NCBI RefSeq assembly: GCF_014643735.1
Contig: NZ_BMKA01000001.1
Span: 1-64,000, forward strand
Source: Neptunicoccus cionae
GTDB lineage: Bacteria > Pseudomonadota > Alphaproteobacteria > Rhodobacterales > Rhodobacteraceae
Direction: 5' to 3'
Length of the DNA stretch: 64,000 bases
Position 1 is the stretch's first letter; each line of letters opens with the position of its first letter. The translations under genes were made by a program, and so were the position numbers. Positions 9,697 through 21,000 of this stretch are shown here, piece by piece. The notes beneath the pieces were generated by a model. That model was given only the letters and a program-made list of their open reading frames with translations, made no database searches and was not told the DNA's origin.

Positions 9697-10689
9697 ATGT
9701 TCTATTCAACCACCTCGCGTTTCATCGCGGTGGCATTTGCCACAGCGATGGCCTTGCCGACGGCTGCCGACACCACGTTGAATCTGGCCAATGAATACCA
9801 AGACACCACCTTTGCCGCGGTAGCGGATAAGTTTTTCATCGAACGTGTTGGCGAATTGACCGAAGGGTCGGTCAAAATCGATTACTATCCGGGTGGCTCG
9901 CTTGGCTTTAAATCGGTCGATCACTACGATTCAGTTGGCGACGGCGCAATTGACATTGCGGATACCTACATTGGCCAATTGTCAGGCATCAGCCCTGTCT
10001 TCAGTCTGCCCTCGATGCCATTCCTTGCCACGTCGAAAGATAAAGCTCTTGCGCTGGAAGCGACTTTGCGTCCCCACTACGACAGCGTGTTTGGCGATGC
10101 GAACCAGATGTATCTGTTCAGCACGCCTTGGCCACCCTCCGGTATCTGGACCGGCGAAGCTCTGGACTCCCCTGCCGGTCTGGAAGGAATAAAGGTCCGC
10201 GTCGCTGACGTGACATCCATGCAAACCTTCAAAGAAGCCGGTGCGAACCCGTTGCAGATCAGCTGGGCCGATGTGGTTCCGCAGCTGTCCGCCAATGCAA
10301 TCGACGCGGTTATTTCATCTGCCGAAGGAGGCACCAACATCAAGCTTGGGGAATTTCTGCCACATTACACCGCAGTCGATTACGTTATTCCCGTTAATGT
10401 CGTGCATATGAACCTGGACGCTTACAGCAATCTGAGTGAAGCCGAGCAGGCAGCCGTCATGCAAGCGGCTGCTGATACCTCAGAGTTTATCTGGGGCAAG
10501 CTGGAAGAACGGCTGAGCAACACCTACGACGATCTGGCCGCACTTAAGGTTAACGTCGAGCGGGAGCCAAACGCTGAACTGATGGCGACACTGGAGCAAG
10601 CCAGTGCTGGCGCGTTGGACGAGTGGCTGGAGAAAATGGGTCCTGAGGGTCAGAATATTCTGGACGCCTACACCGCCACAGCAAAATAA
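9697..10689 (+). CDS. dctP: TRAP transporter substrate-binding protein (DctP family)
   Basis: A periplasmic binding protein of 330 residues. I chose the ATG at 9697, which has a Sec signal peptide (residues 1-22, ending near PTAAD) and lies 4 nt after the upstream stop. A longer in-frame start is possible but would place non-signal sequence ahead of the signal. The DctP fold is recognisable ('PSGIWTGEALDSPAGLEGIK' and the conserved 'MNLDAYSNLSEAEQAAV' region). It delivers an organic anion, possibly the substrate of the preceding hydrolase, to DctQM. Confidence 0.88.
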   Translation: MFYSTTSRFIAVAFATAMALPTAADTTLNLANEYQDTTFAAVADKFFIERVGELTEGSVKIDYYPGGSLGFKSVDHYDSVGDGAIDIADTYIGQLSGISPVFSLPSMPFLATSKDKALALEATLRPHYDSVFGDANQMYLFSTPWPPSGIWTGEALDSPAGLEGIKVRVADVTSMQTFKEAGANPLQISWADVVPQLSANAIDAVISSAEGGTNIKLGEFLPHYTAVDYVIPVNVVHMNLDAYSNLSEAEQAAVMQAAADTSEFIWGKLEERLSNTYDDLAALKVNVEREPNAELMATLEQASAGALDEWLEKMGPEGQNILDAYTATAK

Positions 10690-10760
10690 TGCAGCTTGCG
10701 GGCGGCTTTGACAGTGGTCAGGGCCGCCCGTTTTGTAAATCCGAACAAGGAACCCTGCCC

Positions 10761-11267
10761 ATGACCCGAATGCTTGGTCTCTACGCGCGTTTTACCAGCC
10801 GCTTGTCAGATGTGGCCGCCCACTTCGCGATGCTCGCCATCGTTTTAATGGCAGGACACATCTTGCTTGAGATCATCCTGCGGGCGGTCTGGTCCACGTC
10901 TACATTCGTGATGGATGAATTCGTGGGTTACGAAGTGGCGGCCATGACGTTTCTGGGATTGGGGGCAGCGTTAGACGACAAGGTTTTGCTAAGGGTGAAT
11001 ATCCTGCTTTTACCGCTGAAAGGCTGGGTGCGGGCAAGCGCGGAAATTCTGAATGCTGCCGTCGCGCTAAGCGTGTTCGGCTTTGTCACCTTCTTCCTGA
11101 TCCGCCAACTGATCCGCAGTTATGAACGCGGGACCACCTCAATCTCTATTCTGGAGGTGCCTTTGTGGATACCGCAGGGATTGGTGGTGATTGGCCTTCT
11201 GGTATTCTGCATACAGCTAACGGGCTTGATCGCCCAAGCGCTGCATGCGCCAGAAAATATCGAGTGA
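10761..11267 (+). CDS. dctQ: TRAP transporter small permease (DctQ family)
   Basis: A 168-residue inner-membrane protein with four hydrophobic segments, the DctQ layout. I chose the ATG at 10761, since the first part of the longer open frame is not membrane-like. It is followed 9 bp later by dctM. It forms the stable membrane complex with DctM that couples substrate import to the sodium gradient. Confidence 0.85.
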   Translation: MTRMLGLYARFTSRLSDVAAHFAMLAIVLMAGHILLEIILRAVWSTSTFVMDEFVGYEVAAMTFLGLGAALDDKVLLRVNILLLPLKGWVRASAEILNAAVALSVFGFVTFFLIRQLIRSYERGTTSISILEVPLWIPQGLVVIGLLVFCIQLTGLIAQALHAPENIE

Positions 11268-11276
11268 GGTGTCGCA

Positions 11277-12587
11277 ATGGGTCCCTATGAAATAAGCCTG
11301 TTCGTTCTTGTGCTGCTGGTTGTTACGCTGGGTTCAGGCATTTGGATTATGGCATCTTTGGTGATCGTTGGATTGGTCAGCCAGTTCATCATCGCCGACT
11401 TCAGTTTTGTAAAGATGGGTACGATCTCTGCCACAATCATCTCTCGCAATTCCATGTCGTGGGAACTGTCCGCGATCCCGTTGTTTATCTGGATGGGGGA
11501 ACTTCTGTTCCGAACGCGGCTCTCGCAGTCAATGTTTGAAGGGCTGACGCCCTTCGTTAATCGTATTCCGGGGCGGTTGCTGCACACCAGTGTTCTGGGC
11601 TCGACCATGTTTGCAGCGGTGTCAGGATCAAGCGCTGCAACCACCACCACTGTCGGACGCATCACAGTAGGAGAGTTGTTGGACCGCGGTTATGACAGGG
11701 CGCTGACCACAGGTTCGCTTGCAGGGGCAGGGACCCTAGGGCTGTTGATCCCGCCTTCCATTATCCTGATTATCTATGGCGTCATTTCTGAAGTGTCGAT
11801 TATCCGTCTGTTTGCAGCGGGTGTGCTGCCCGGCCTGATGATAGCGTTTCTTTACAGCGGCTACATCGTGATCCGCGCGGTGATCGATCCCAACATCGCA
11901 CCCAAGCGGGACGTCACCTATTCCACCCGCGATCTGTTCATTGCAGCACGCAAATTGCTGCCTGTGATTATATTGATGATGGTCATCCTTGGTGCGATCT
12001 ATTCGGGCGTTGCCACACCGTCAGAGGCTGCCGCGATTGGTTTGGCAGCGACCATTGTCATCACTCTGGTTCTGCGTCAGCTAAGCTGGGAGGTGCTGTA
12101 CTTGTCGCTCAAGAGTGCGGTCAAAGTTTCGGCGATGATCACCAGCCTTGTCGTTTGCGCGGCTGTTCTGGCGTCTTCAATGAGCTACGTGCGATTGCCG
12201 CAATCTATCGCCGAAATCATCGTTGATCTCGCCCCGAGCGAGTTTCAGTTGATCTTGTTGCTCGCGATATTCTACATCTTCTTGGGCTTGTTTCTGGATG
12301 GGACCTCCATCACCGTCATGAGCCTGCCAATCACTATGCCAATCGTGATGGCTGCAGGTGTTGATCCGATCTGGTTCGGGATTTTCTTGGTCATTATGAT
12401 CGAACTCGGACAGATCACGCCGCCTGTGGGCTTCAACCTCTATCTGTTACAAAGCCTGACAGGGGATAGTTTGCCAAAAGTAGCGCGCGCCACTTTGCCG
12501 TTTTTTCTGCTGCTCTGCCTTGGGGTCGCGATCCTCTACGTGTTCCCGCAAATCGTGCTGTGGCTTCCCGAACGCATATACGGATAG
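11277..12587 (+). CDS. dctM: TRAP transporter large permease (DctM family)
   Basis: A 436-residue protein with many (about 11-12) hydrophobic segments, typical of DctM. Conserved patterns include 'GAGTLGLLIPPSIILIIYG' and 'DGTSITVMSLPITMPIVMAAG', and a 'GQITPPVGFNLY' stretch near the C terminus. It is the transport channel of the operon that begins with the M14-GAF gene. The substrate is not deducible from sequence. Confidence 0.92.
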   Translation: MGPYEISLFVLVLLVVTLGSGIWIMASLVIVGLVSQFIIADFSFVKMGTISATIISRNSMSWELSAIPLFIWMGELLFRTRLSQSMFEGLTPFVNRIPGRLLHTSVLGSTMFAAVSGSSAATTTTVGRITVGELLDRGYDRALTTGSLAGAGTLGLLIPPSIILIIYGVISEVSIIRLFAAGVLPGLMIAFLYSGYIVIRAVIDPNIAPKRDVTYSTRDLFIAARKLLPVIILMMVILGAIYSGVATPSEAAAIGLAATIVITLVLRQLSWEVLYLSLKSAVKVSAMITSLVVCAAVLASSMSYVRLPQSIAEIIVDLAPSEFQLILLLAIFYIFLGLFLDGTSITVMSLPITMPIVMAAGVDPIWFGIFLVIMIELGQITPPVGFNLYLLQSLTGDSLPKVARATLPFFLLLCLGVAILYVFPQIVLWLPERIYG

Positions 12588-13016
12588 CGCGTCTGCCTGA
12601 TACGAAGGACGGGGTGCCTCCGGCGGCCATATCGTCAAGGTGCCACCGCATATTATTTCTTAGTTGGAATGTTTCGTATACAGGGGTATCTACGATTTTA
12701 TCTAACTTTTCGCGGTTGAAGATCTAGCTACGCGCTGCAGACGAAGTCTCATCCGCCTTCATTCTCGGACCGTCTTCTTGAATGGGCAGAAACGCGAATT
12801 TTTCCGTTGTTTTGCCATGTAGTCAATAACTCAGAGCTTACTTCTGACCTTGGCTGTGCTTTGTCTGTAGGTCTGCCGTGCGCTCATGGTAACCTTTAGT
12901 AGCCCTCACTCCCTGTTTATAGAAAAGAAGGTTAGGATCGGACTTTCCTCTTGGTTGTACGATGCAAGGCCTGAACCGTTGAAGCAGACGTTCGCAGCTG
13001 CAAACTGCAGGTTGCC
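12588..13016. other. Gene-free stretch after dctM
   Basis: No coding frame, RNA gene or clear hairpin was recognised in these 430 bp. It separates the TRAP operon from the minus-strand serralysin gene, so it includes the 3' ends of both. Confidence 0.5.
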
Positions 13017-14474
13017 TCAGCTAACGTAGATGTCGTCTACGAGGAGGCTGATATCAGTCAAACCTCTGATGGTGAGTATATCGCCGCCGCCAAAGTCGAT
13101 TATGGTATTTCCAAGTGCAACATTCGCAAATGCCAGAACACCTGCAATCATGTCTGCATCTGTAGGGTCACCTGTTGCCAAAATTCCCGCCAGAGTGTTC
13201 GCATGAAACTCGATTGAGTCCACATCATCGGCGAAATCCACAATTTCGTCGGCCCCACGGCTGAACACGAATACATCTTGGCCGCTGTGGCCAATCAGAA
13301 TGTCGTTGCCTTGGCCACCCTTCATGATGTCCTTGCCAAGGCCGCCGTGCAATGTGTCGTTTCCTGCCCCTCCGAACAATCTATCGGCTCCTCGACCGCC
13401 CTGTAGCCCGTCGTCTCCAAATCTGCCTTTTAGGGTGTCATTTCCCTGAGCGCCCCAAAGCCGGTTGCCTATATCATTTCCGATTATTCGATCTGATCCC
13501 TCTGCGCCTCGCGCATTTTCGATGACTGTGCCAAAAGCGATGGCAGCCACATCCTGTCCGTTTTCAGAAGAAAACGCGCCCTGACGGAGATCTATTTTTA
13601 CTGGGTCCGATCCAAATTGGCGGATCTTGTCAACACCCCCTGCATCCCAAATGACTTTGATACCGCTATCCGCAAAAGGCTGGTGCAGAGTGGGACCAGC
13701 GTCAGCGATGCTGTTAGGGCCCCACCATTGTTGAAGTGCAGCTACGTCGTAGAGCATCAATTCCGCCGGTTTAGCTTTAGATTCGGGGTTTTGGTTGTAG
13801 GACATTACCGTGAACTTGAAGTTATCCTCAACTGGAGGCAAAAATGGTAGCTGAGGTAGAATTATCCCTGGAATGTCGTAGTTGCCTGGATGTTTCAGGC
13901 CTAGAGCGTGGCCAATTTCATGCAGGATCAGGTCGAAATACTTCTCCTTTGCAAGGTCAAAGGCCTCAACAAACACCACGGCACCATCCCATTCGTATTG
14001 CGCCGGGGTGTCTTTGGTCGGGGCAATGAATTCAAAGTCCCCGCGACCACTTCCAAATACTGAGCTATCTGTGAATATGTCGGGAGACCTGTAGAAGCTG
14101 AACATGGGGTCTTCTGGGCCGTTATCTTCGACAAAATCCACGTTCAGGACCGCCTCAAATTTACTGAGCGCGCGGCGAACTGCAGCCTTTTGCGGCTCGG
14201 TGTAACTGACCGGGGGCGCAACGTCGTCCCAATAGAAACCTTCTTCTGCTCTTGTTTCAAATCGATACGTCAAGGTCAGCGGAGCGGTTTGAAACGCGGG
14301 GTCCCACCGAGACACCCCGAAATCGTCGGCAACCAAAAGAGTGTCGATGCGCGACTGAAGATTGGCAAGCTTAAGTGGCATTAGAGGATTCCAAACCTTG
14401 GGATCAGCGGATTTTTGAGCGCGATCTTGAATTTCGGTAGAACATGCGTTGCACGGAACGGTCGAGTTAAGCAA
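13017..14474 (-). CDS. Serralysin-type RTX zinc metalloprotease (M10)
   Basis: A 485-residue secreted protease. The zinc motif HEIGHALGLKH lies at residues 185-195 (H185, H189, H195 ligands, E186 catalytic), followed by a Met-turn (VMSYNQN, M224). RTX nonapeptide repeats bind calcium at about 330-410 ('GNDTLKGRFGDDGL' and similar), and the C-terminal tail (to 'LLVDDIYVS') should carry the type I secretion signal. No Sec signal is expected or seen. The first codon is TTG at 14474; an ATG at codon 32 ('MPLKLANLQ') is an alternative start. No secretion apparatus genes are nearby. The neighbouring RTX giant suggests shared export. Confidence 0.85.
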   Translation of the reverse strand: MLNSTVPCNACSTEIQDRAQKSADPKVWNPLMPLKLANLQSRIDTLLVADDFGVSRWDPAFQTAPLTLTYRFETRAEEGFYWDDVAPPVSYTEPQKAAVRRALSKFEAVLNVDFVEDNGPEDPMFSFYRSPDIFTDSSVFGSGRGDFEFIAPTKDTPAQYEWDGAVVFVEAFDLAKEKYFDLILHEIGHALGLKHPGNYDIPGIILPQLPFLPPVEDNFKFTVMSYNQNPESKAKPAELMLYDVAALQQWWGPNSIADAGPTLHQPFADSGIKVIWDAGGVDKIRQFGSDPVKIDLRQGAFSSENGQDVAAIAFGTVIENARGAEGSDRIIGNDIGNRLWGAQGNDTLKGRFGDDGLQGGRGADRLFGGAGNDTLHGGLGKDIMKGGQGNDILIGHSGQDVFVFSRGADEIVDFADDVDSIEFHANTLAGILATGDPTDADMIAGVLAFANVALGNTIIDFGGGDILTIRGLTDISLLVDDIYVS

Positions 14475-15069
14475 TCCTGATCTTGTTGAAGCCGCGCTCG
14501 AACCGACGGGAGAATGCTAATGCCCGCTCTGAATTCCAATCGGAATTCCTTAATATTTAACTGCATTTAGAAAGAATGTCCGAACGATTCGCACTATAAT
14601 CGCGACAAGGCTGTCATGTGCTCAACTTAGAGGTGATCGACCTTTCGGATTGGTTTCCCAACGCACTGCTATGGATAACTCTGTCGTCGCCCAGCGAATT
14701 TCGCCGCATTGTGATTGTTGATTTGACCTTAAGTCAGCTTCTAGCAACAGAAAAACCTGTTTGAAGCGGGGTTTGTCAATTTAATGAGACATCTTAATAC
14801 TTACAAAAAATCACTAAAAGAGTGAAGTAAGTTTGCAATTTGGAGGTGGTCGCGGAATTTCTGACCGGTCGTTAAGGTGGGTGGCATGACGAGTGAAGTG
14901 ATCCTGGATGCATCTCTCCTTCATTCTAGCAAGGCTGCAAACTGGCCGAAGAACTTGGTCCACTGCTTTCCGCCAATTTTATCGTAAGGGGTGCGAGCGG
15001 CACAGCTTACATCGTCTTCGGTTCGTTTGGATATTTAACATTTTTACTTTAAAATAGTCTGGGAAAATT
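14475..15069. other. Divergent intergenic region between protease and giant RTX gene
   Basis: 595 bp between the start of the protease gene and the start of the giant RTX gene. AT-rich patches (near 14560-14600, 14770-14830 and 15030-15060) are likely promoter regions. No RNA gene or coding sequence was recognised. Confidence 0.5.
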
Positions 15070-18000
15070 ATGGCCGTCCAAAATACCTCATTAGTTTTTG
15101 CGACCTTTGATCAACCACTTTATCGCGATATGTCTCCCCAAAGGGTCGATACCGGCGAAGCCATGATTTTGAGCACTGGTGGTAAGCAGGTTCGTGAAAT
15201 CTGGAACTTTGATATTGGGGTGGTGGAGTCCAACGCCTCGCTTTATCTGGACTTTAAGTTTGGACTACAGCCATGGGTCGAACTTGGCAGCACCGGGACT
15301 TGGAGCGCGGAATACGGGATCGACGTTAACGTCGATTTGCCCAACGCAGTTATCATACCAGCCTATGCGTCTGGCACCCCGTTGGAAGACCGTGTCGGCG
15401 CAACAATGGCATTTGATTTCTCTGACTACGAGGTGGTGTACGGCATCGTCCGGACCGTTGGGTTTAGCACCGATGAGGACGCCGAGGAAGATGACCCACG
15501 GGCGCAATCCGGAATAGATTTGATTGTCAAATTTTCGGCTGGCGTCGAAGACTTCTATCTCAATGGGCCGTTGCCGTCGGTCGCTGGTGTTGTTGGCGCT
15601 GTTATTGACGGAGTGAAGTCCATTGGTGGTGCTATTTCAAGTGTTGGAAGTAGTATAGGCAGCGCTCTTGGTTTTGGTATTTTTAGTGATGCAATCAATT
15701 ATGATCCAGATGAATTCAGTGCGTCGAACGTTTCGTTCTTTGACGTATCGCTCCAAGAGACTCTCTTTAATGTAGAAGCTGGGGAAGAAGAGTTTCGTCC
15801 ATCGATCCCCAAAATCGGCGACTTTCTTGAGTTTTATCTCAAAGCACCGACCGGCGCTGACACCTTTGGACTAGAAGAAGGGACAGGGACCGTCACGGCG
15901 CGGGGTTCATCAAAGGAACGGTTCACCGGAATCGAAGGCGACATCGACGCAATTTTGTTAGAACTGGCTGGAAAAATTCCTGAACCCAATATCAAAGCAG
16001 CGGTCAAAGCGTTAAAAGCTACCGTTTTTTGGGAAGGTAATGTCTTAAATTGGGCTGCCGAAAACAGCGAGATCGAAGGCATTCCCAAAATTCCGGACTC
16101 TCTGGCCAACTTTGATTTGACGGTCGTGGATTTAACAGCGGGTCTTGGCCTGACATTGGCAGAAGAATTCACTGTCGATATCAACGATCCCGAGACAGGG
16201 ACTCCAGACGTCCTGGTCCATCTAGTTGGTGAAGATGGAAGCGAAGCGCGCGGCAAGCTAGGTGACACCCTTTTTCTGACATCGCCCAAAGAGAACTACG
16301 GCAAAACCAAGGTTACCGCGACTTACACCTTGGGCAAAGTACAGGCTGAACATACAGCCCACATCGATCTGGACTTTTATTTCAACGTCAAGATTCTTGA
16401 AGGCTCCATCAAGGTTCTCGGTAAAGAAATTACGAGCTTTGGCCCGCTTTACGACAAAGATGTTGTCGAGTTGGAGATTGCGACTTTGGGTGAAGGTTGG
16501 TCTGAAAAATATACGGTCGATGGCCTTAGTTTTGGCACCCAGAGAGACACCTACGAAGTTTTTTACGTCGAACACCGTCTGGCACCTGTCGGTTGGGATC
16601 CAGAGAGCGCCTCGTTTGAAAATGATCTCTATGCCTACTTTGAAGGGGCTTATGAACAGGTCGAGGCAATCTTTGCCACCTACGACGCGATGACGTTTGA
16701 TTTCGAACGTCCAACGGACGAGACTGCGGTGCCTAGTGACCGGATTGTAAACCTTACTGGGGACGAAACGATCGGTGGAGTCTTCTACGATTATAGAGGC
16801 AAATCCGTTGGGTACGCCTGGTCTGGATTTTTTGACACAGATGTTCAGCTGACCCACGACAACGGCGCAAGTCGGGTGCTTGTCGGCGCACAAATTGTGC
16901 CCGGAGCAGGTGGTGCTCCGGACAGTGATAATGCACTTAAAAGTGTAAGCGGCCTAACAGATTCAGGCGATATGTCTTTTGCCAAAGTCTCTACGACAAG
17001 CCATTTTACCAGAAAATACAGCGCCCTGATTTCAGCTGACGATACGGCCAAAGTGCACTATGAGGCCAACAATGGAAAATTTCTTGAGACGCGAAATGTT
17101 ACGGACGTGTTGGGCGGGGATCTTGGCGATGTCATGTATTATCACTACGATAATACCCGTGACAGCGCCGGCGGCACGTTCTTTGATGGAGGTGGAAATA
17201 AGTTAGGCACCCACGACTTGTTCATCGGTGATTTCAGCGACACTTCAAGTCCGTTCTACTGGGATATAGCTGCGGCTGTGAATGCCGAAAATGACGGTGA
17301 TGCCAGAACAAAGGGCGGTGTCACCTTCAAAGATCGACTTGGCCAGGATGTCGTCGTCCGCAACATCGAAGCGGCATTTCTGATGACCGGATCAGGCGAC
17401 GACTATCTGGTGGGTGGACGGTATTCCGACGGGTTCCTAACGGGTGGCGGCGACGATATCGTGCGCCTGACAGGGTATATCGAACATGCCGGCTCTGATC
17501 CCGAAACCTTTGGCCGTCAGGATCTCGCGGACGATTATGTCCGTTTGGGCAGTGGCAAAGACACAGCTTTGGTTGAATTCGGTGATGTTCCCGTGCCTCA
17601 TACTAACGCGTTTACCGACTACATTTTCGGTGGGAAGGGAGCTGACCATTTGTATGTGCGCAATGGTGAGCAGGGACTGCGCTATAATTTCCAGGTCGAA
17701 ACGTCTTCGAGTGACGTAATTTATGCATTTTCAGGCAACGGGATCGGGTTCGACGCCGACCACAATCTGATCGGTGCCTACTTACATCTCTTTTCTCGCG
17801 ATTATGAAGACAATTTCGGCGTCTTTTCCGACGACGAATTCTACGCAAAACAGCATTACCTGATGTTGAATGGCGGTAAAAACCAAGGCCAGATCCAAAT
17901 CGCGCAGGATGTGGAATATATCAACGTCATGACATCGTCTGACGGTGTTGACGGTAAGGGTGGCGGCACAGGCAACGGCGACGATCTTGTCATTTTCATG

Positions 18001-21000
18001 AACGGCAAGGTCTATCAGGGGGGCGAGGGAACAGATACGTTCGCAGCCGATCTGACGACAAACGAAGTCTATACCAACGACCGTGGAGGCATTTTCCTCA
18101 ACGTGGATTCCGTAAGGGGCGACGTGCCACAGCAAGCCTATTTTGGCGACACGGAAATCAGCGGTTTTGAGCGCCTTTACGTGGTGGGTACATCCGTCGG
18201 GGATGTGCTCGGTGGTGGGCGCCTTGAAGATTATCTTGATGGGGGCAAAGGCAACGACTTTTTGCATGGTGGCTTTGATACGGTTGCGGACCAATTGTAC
18301 GGCGGCAAAGGGGATGATGGCTTTTTGTGGCAAGGCGGTGGCGATGATCTGATCGACGGTGGTGATGGTCTGGACACGCTCTATATCGGTGCATTCAACT
18401 CCCCTCTCGGAGCGGGCGAGGAAACCTTCGAAATGCGCGGCTCAACCTCTTATACGCTGTTAGACGCCGGTGGAGATGAGACCGCGTCACTAAGATCAAG
18501 CATTTCGACAAACACCGTCAGTTTCCGCGACTCAGTGGTTGATTTCCTTGACAAGGTTAAGAGTGCAGACAGCATGGCCATCAGTGGCGGCGACGGCAGC
18601 GTTGCCACAGTGCGTAATGTTGAAGTGATAAATGTTATTGCTTCTGACAGTGGCAACGATGTGGTGCTCTATCAAGGTGGCTCAACTTATATCGGTGGTA
18701 AAAGCATTAGCGGCAAAGACCGCGACGCATTTGTTGCGGATTTCCGTGATCAGGACATCGGGATCGAACTGGACCTGAGCGGTGACAGCACGACAGGCGA
18801 GTCGACCGGGTATCTGTTGGCGAACAGTGTTTATATCGAAGAGATGGAGCAAGGGTTCATCCTTGCCGGCGACGGCTTCGATATTCTGTCTGGCGGTGGG
18901 CTTGGTGATCTGTTTCTAGGTGGCGGTGGCAACGACGTATTGTTGGGCAATGGTGGCAACGACTGGATCGAAGGCGGTCTTGGCAACGATACAGTTTTCT
19001 ACGACAGCTTTGGCTATGACGTGCTGTTTGGCGGGACCGAAAAAGAAAACACATATGTCGACGGTCGGCTCGTTCAAAATGTGGTAGAGAACGATAATCT
19101 GGTCATTACCGGTGGCACTTACGATATCCGCGTACGGCCCTACGATGCCGATGGAAACCTGATCCTGTCGACCAAGAATGGAATTGCATTTGCCCATACG
19201 GACCGTGACGACCTTACCGAGTTGGCACAAGCATCGCAGTCTGTTTCAGAATGGCAGGTCTATACACGGACGCCGGGAAGCCTGAGAAACACCACTGACC
19301 CATCTTTGTTAAACGTCCGGTATTCAGAATTTGAAAGCGTCGATATCGCTGGTGTTGAGGGTTTTGACGACTTGATTGTCTATCAAAACGGCACTGGATA
19401 CACCGGCGGCGAAGGCGATGGTGACACGGGGGAGGCAGACCTCTTCCTGGGAGATTTTCGTGCATATTCTGAGGATTTGTCGTTTGATGGAAAATCCGCG
19501 TCCGGTGAAAGTTATGATATCGGACAGGGTACTCGGATCGCGGATTTTGAACGTTTCCACCTCATCCTCGGGGCGGGCGACGATACAGTAGAGGGCGGCG
19601 ATCTTGATGATGCGGTCTTTGCCGGCGGCGGCAGCGACGTGCTGATTGGCGGTGCAGGGAACGACCACTTCTTTGGGCAAGCTGGCAACGACACCTTTGA
19701 ACATACTTACGGAAAAGACGTTTTTGATGGCGGCGCTGGGAGCGGCGATATCCTGACCATATCGGGCCGCGCTGACGCGTTGTCGGTTGAGATGTTTGCT
19801 GCTGACGGTGGCAGCCTTTTGAACCTTAGCATGGACAGTGCAACACCGAGCTTTGCAGAGTTTCGCGCAGCGTTAACAGCGGCACCGGAAACGATCACCA
19901 TGAGCCACGGGTCCAATTCAGTTTCGGTTTCTGGAATTGAGGAGTATTTAATTGCCGGTAGCGAGGCCAATGACGTACTTATCGGCGGCACCACGCAAGG
20001 TGTGTTATTCGGGGGTGGCGGCAAAGACGCGCTGATCGGGCAAGGTGGAAATGACTTTATGTCCGGCGGCGCGGGTTCGGATATTTATGTCTTTGGCGCA
20101 GATTTTGGCCAAGACGTGATCTTTGGCGAAACCCGGGGCAGTTCCCGTCTGATCTTTACTGAATTGTTCAAGGATGACTTGGATTTCACGCTTGATGGGA
20201 TTGATTTGATCGTGTCCGACGGTGTCAATTCTGTTCGCATCAAGGACTACTTTGCCGAAGATGACACGTTCGGTCTGAATTTTGCCTTTGAAACGGCTGA
20301 CGGAACGTTCACCAAGGACTTTAGTGATCTCGGCGCGATAAGCCCCGGCGCGCGCGTCAAAGGAGTGTCGGAGTTTGGCACCGATGACGATGACAAAGGC
20401 AAAGGCTCGGCTGACGCTGATGTGTTCCGCGGCTTCTCCGGCGATGACAGCTATTCATACACAGGTGGCGGGGATCTGTTCGACGGCGGCGCAGGGCGCG
20501 ACAGCTATAGTTTTTCCGGGGCCCCTACGGGCGGTATTGTCGATCTGTTGGCATTTACGGCCACGGTTGGCGCTGCGGCCGAAGATCTGCTGGTCTCGAT
20601 CGAAAACATAAGTGGATCGTCACACAAAGACAAAATTACTGGCAACCAGTTTAGCAATGTTCTGGCCGGAAACGGCGGAAATGATAAGATTTTCGGCAAT
20701 AATGGCGGAGATCTTCTGCTCGGTGGAGCTGGTCGCGATAAAATTGATGGCGGCGATGATGATGATCAGGTCTTTGGCGGCGAAGGCAAAGACAAAGTGC
20801 TGGGGCAGGACGGCGCAGATGTCCTGTTCGGTGGCGAGGGTAAAGACAAACTTAAGGGGGGTGACGGTGACGATCTGCTGAGCGGTGACAGCGGGAAAGA
20901 TCGGATATTTGGGGGTGACGGCGACGACATCCTGATCGCCACAGAGGGACGCGATTACATGCACGGTGGTGCAGGCCGCGATACCATTAGCTTTGCGCAA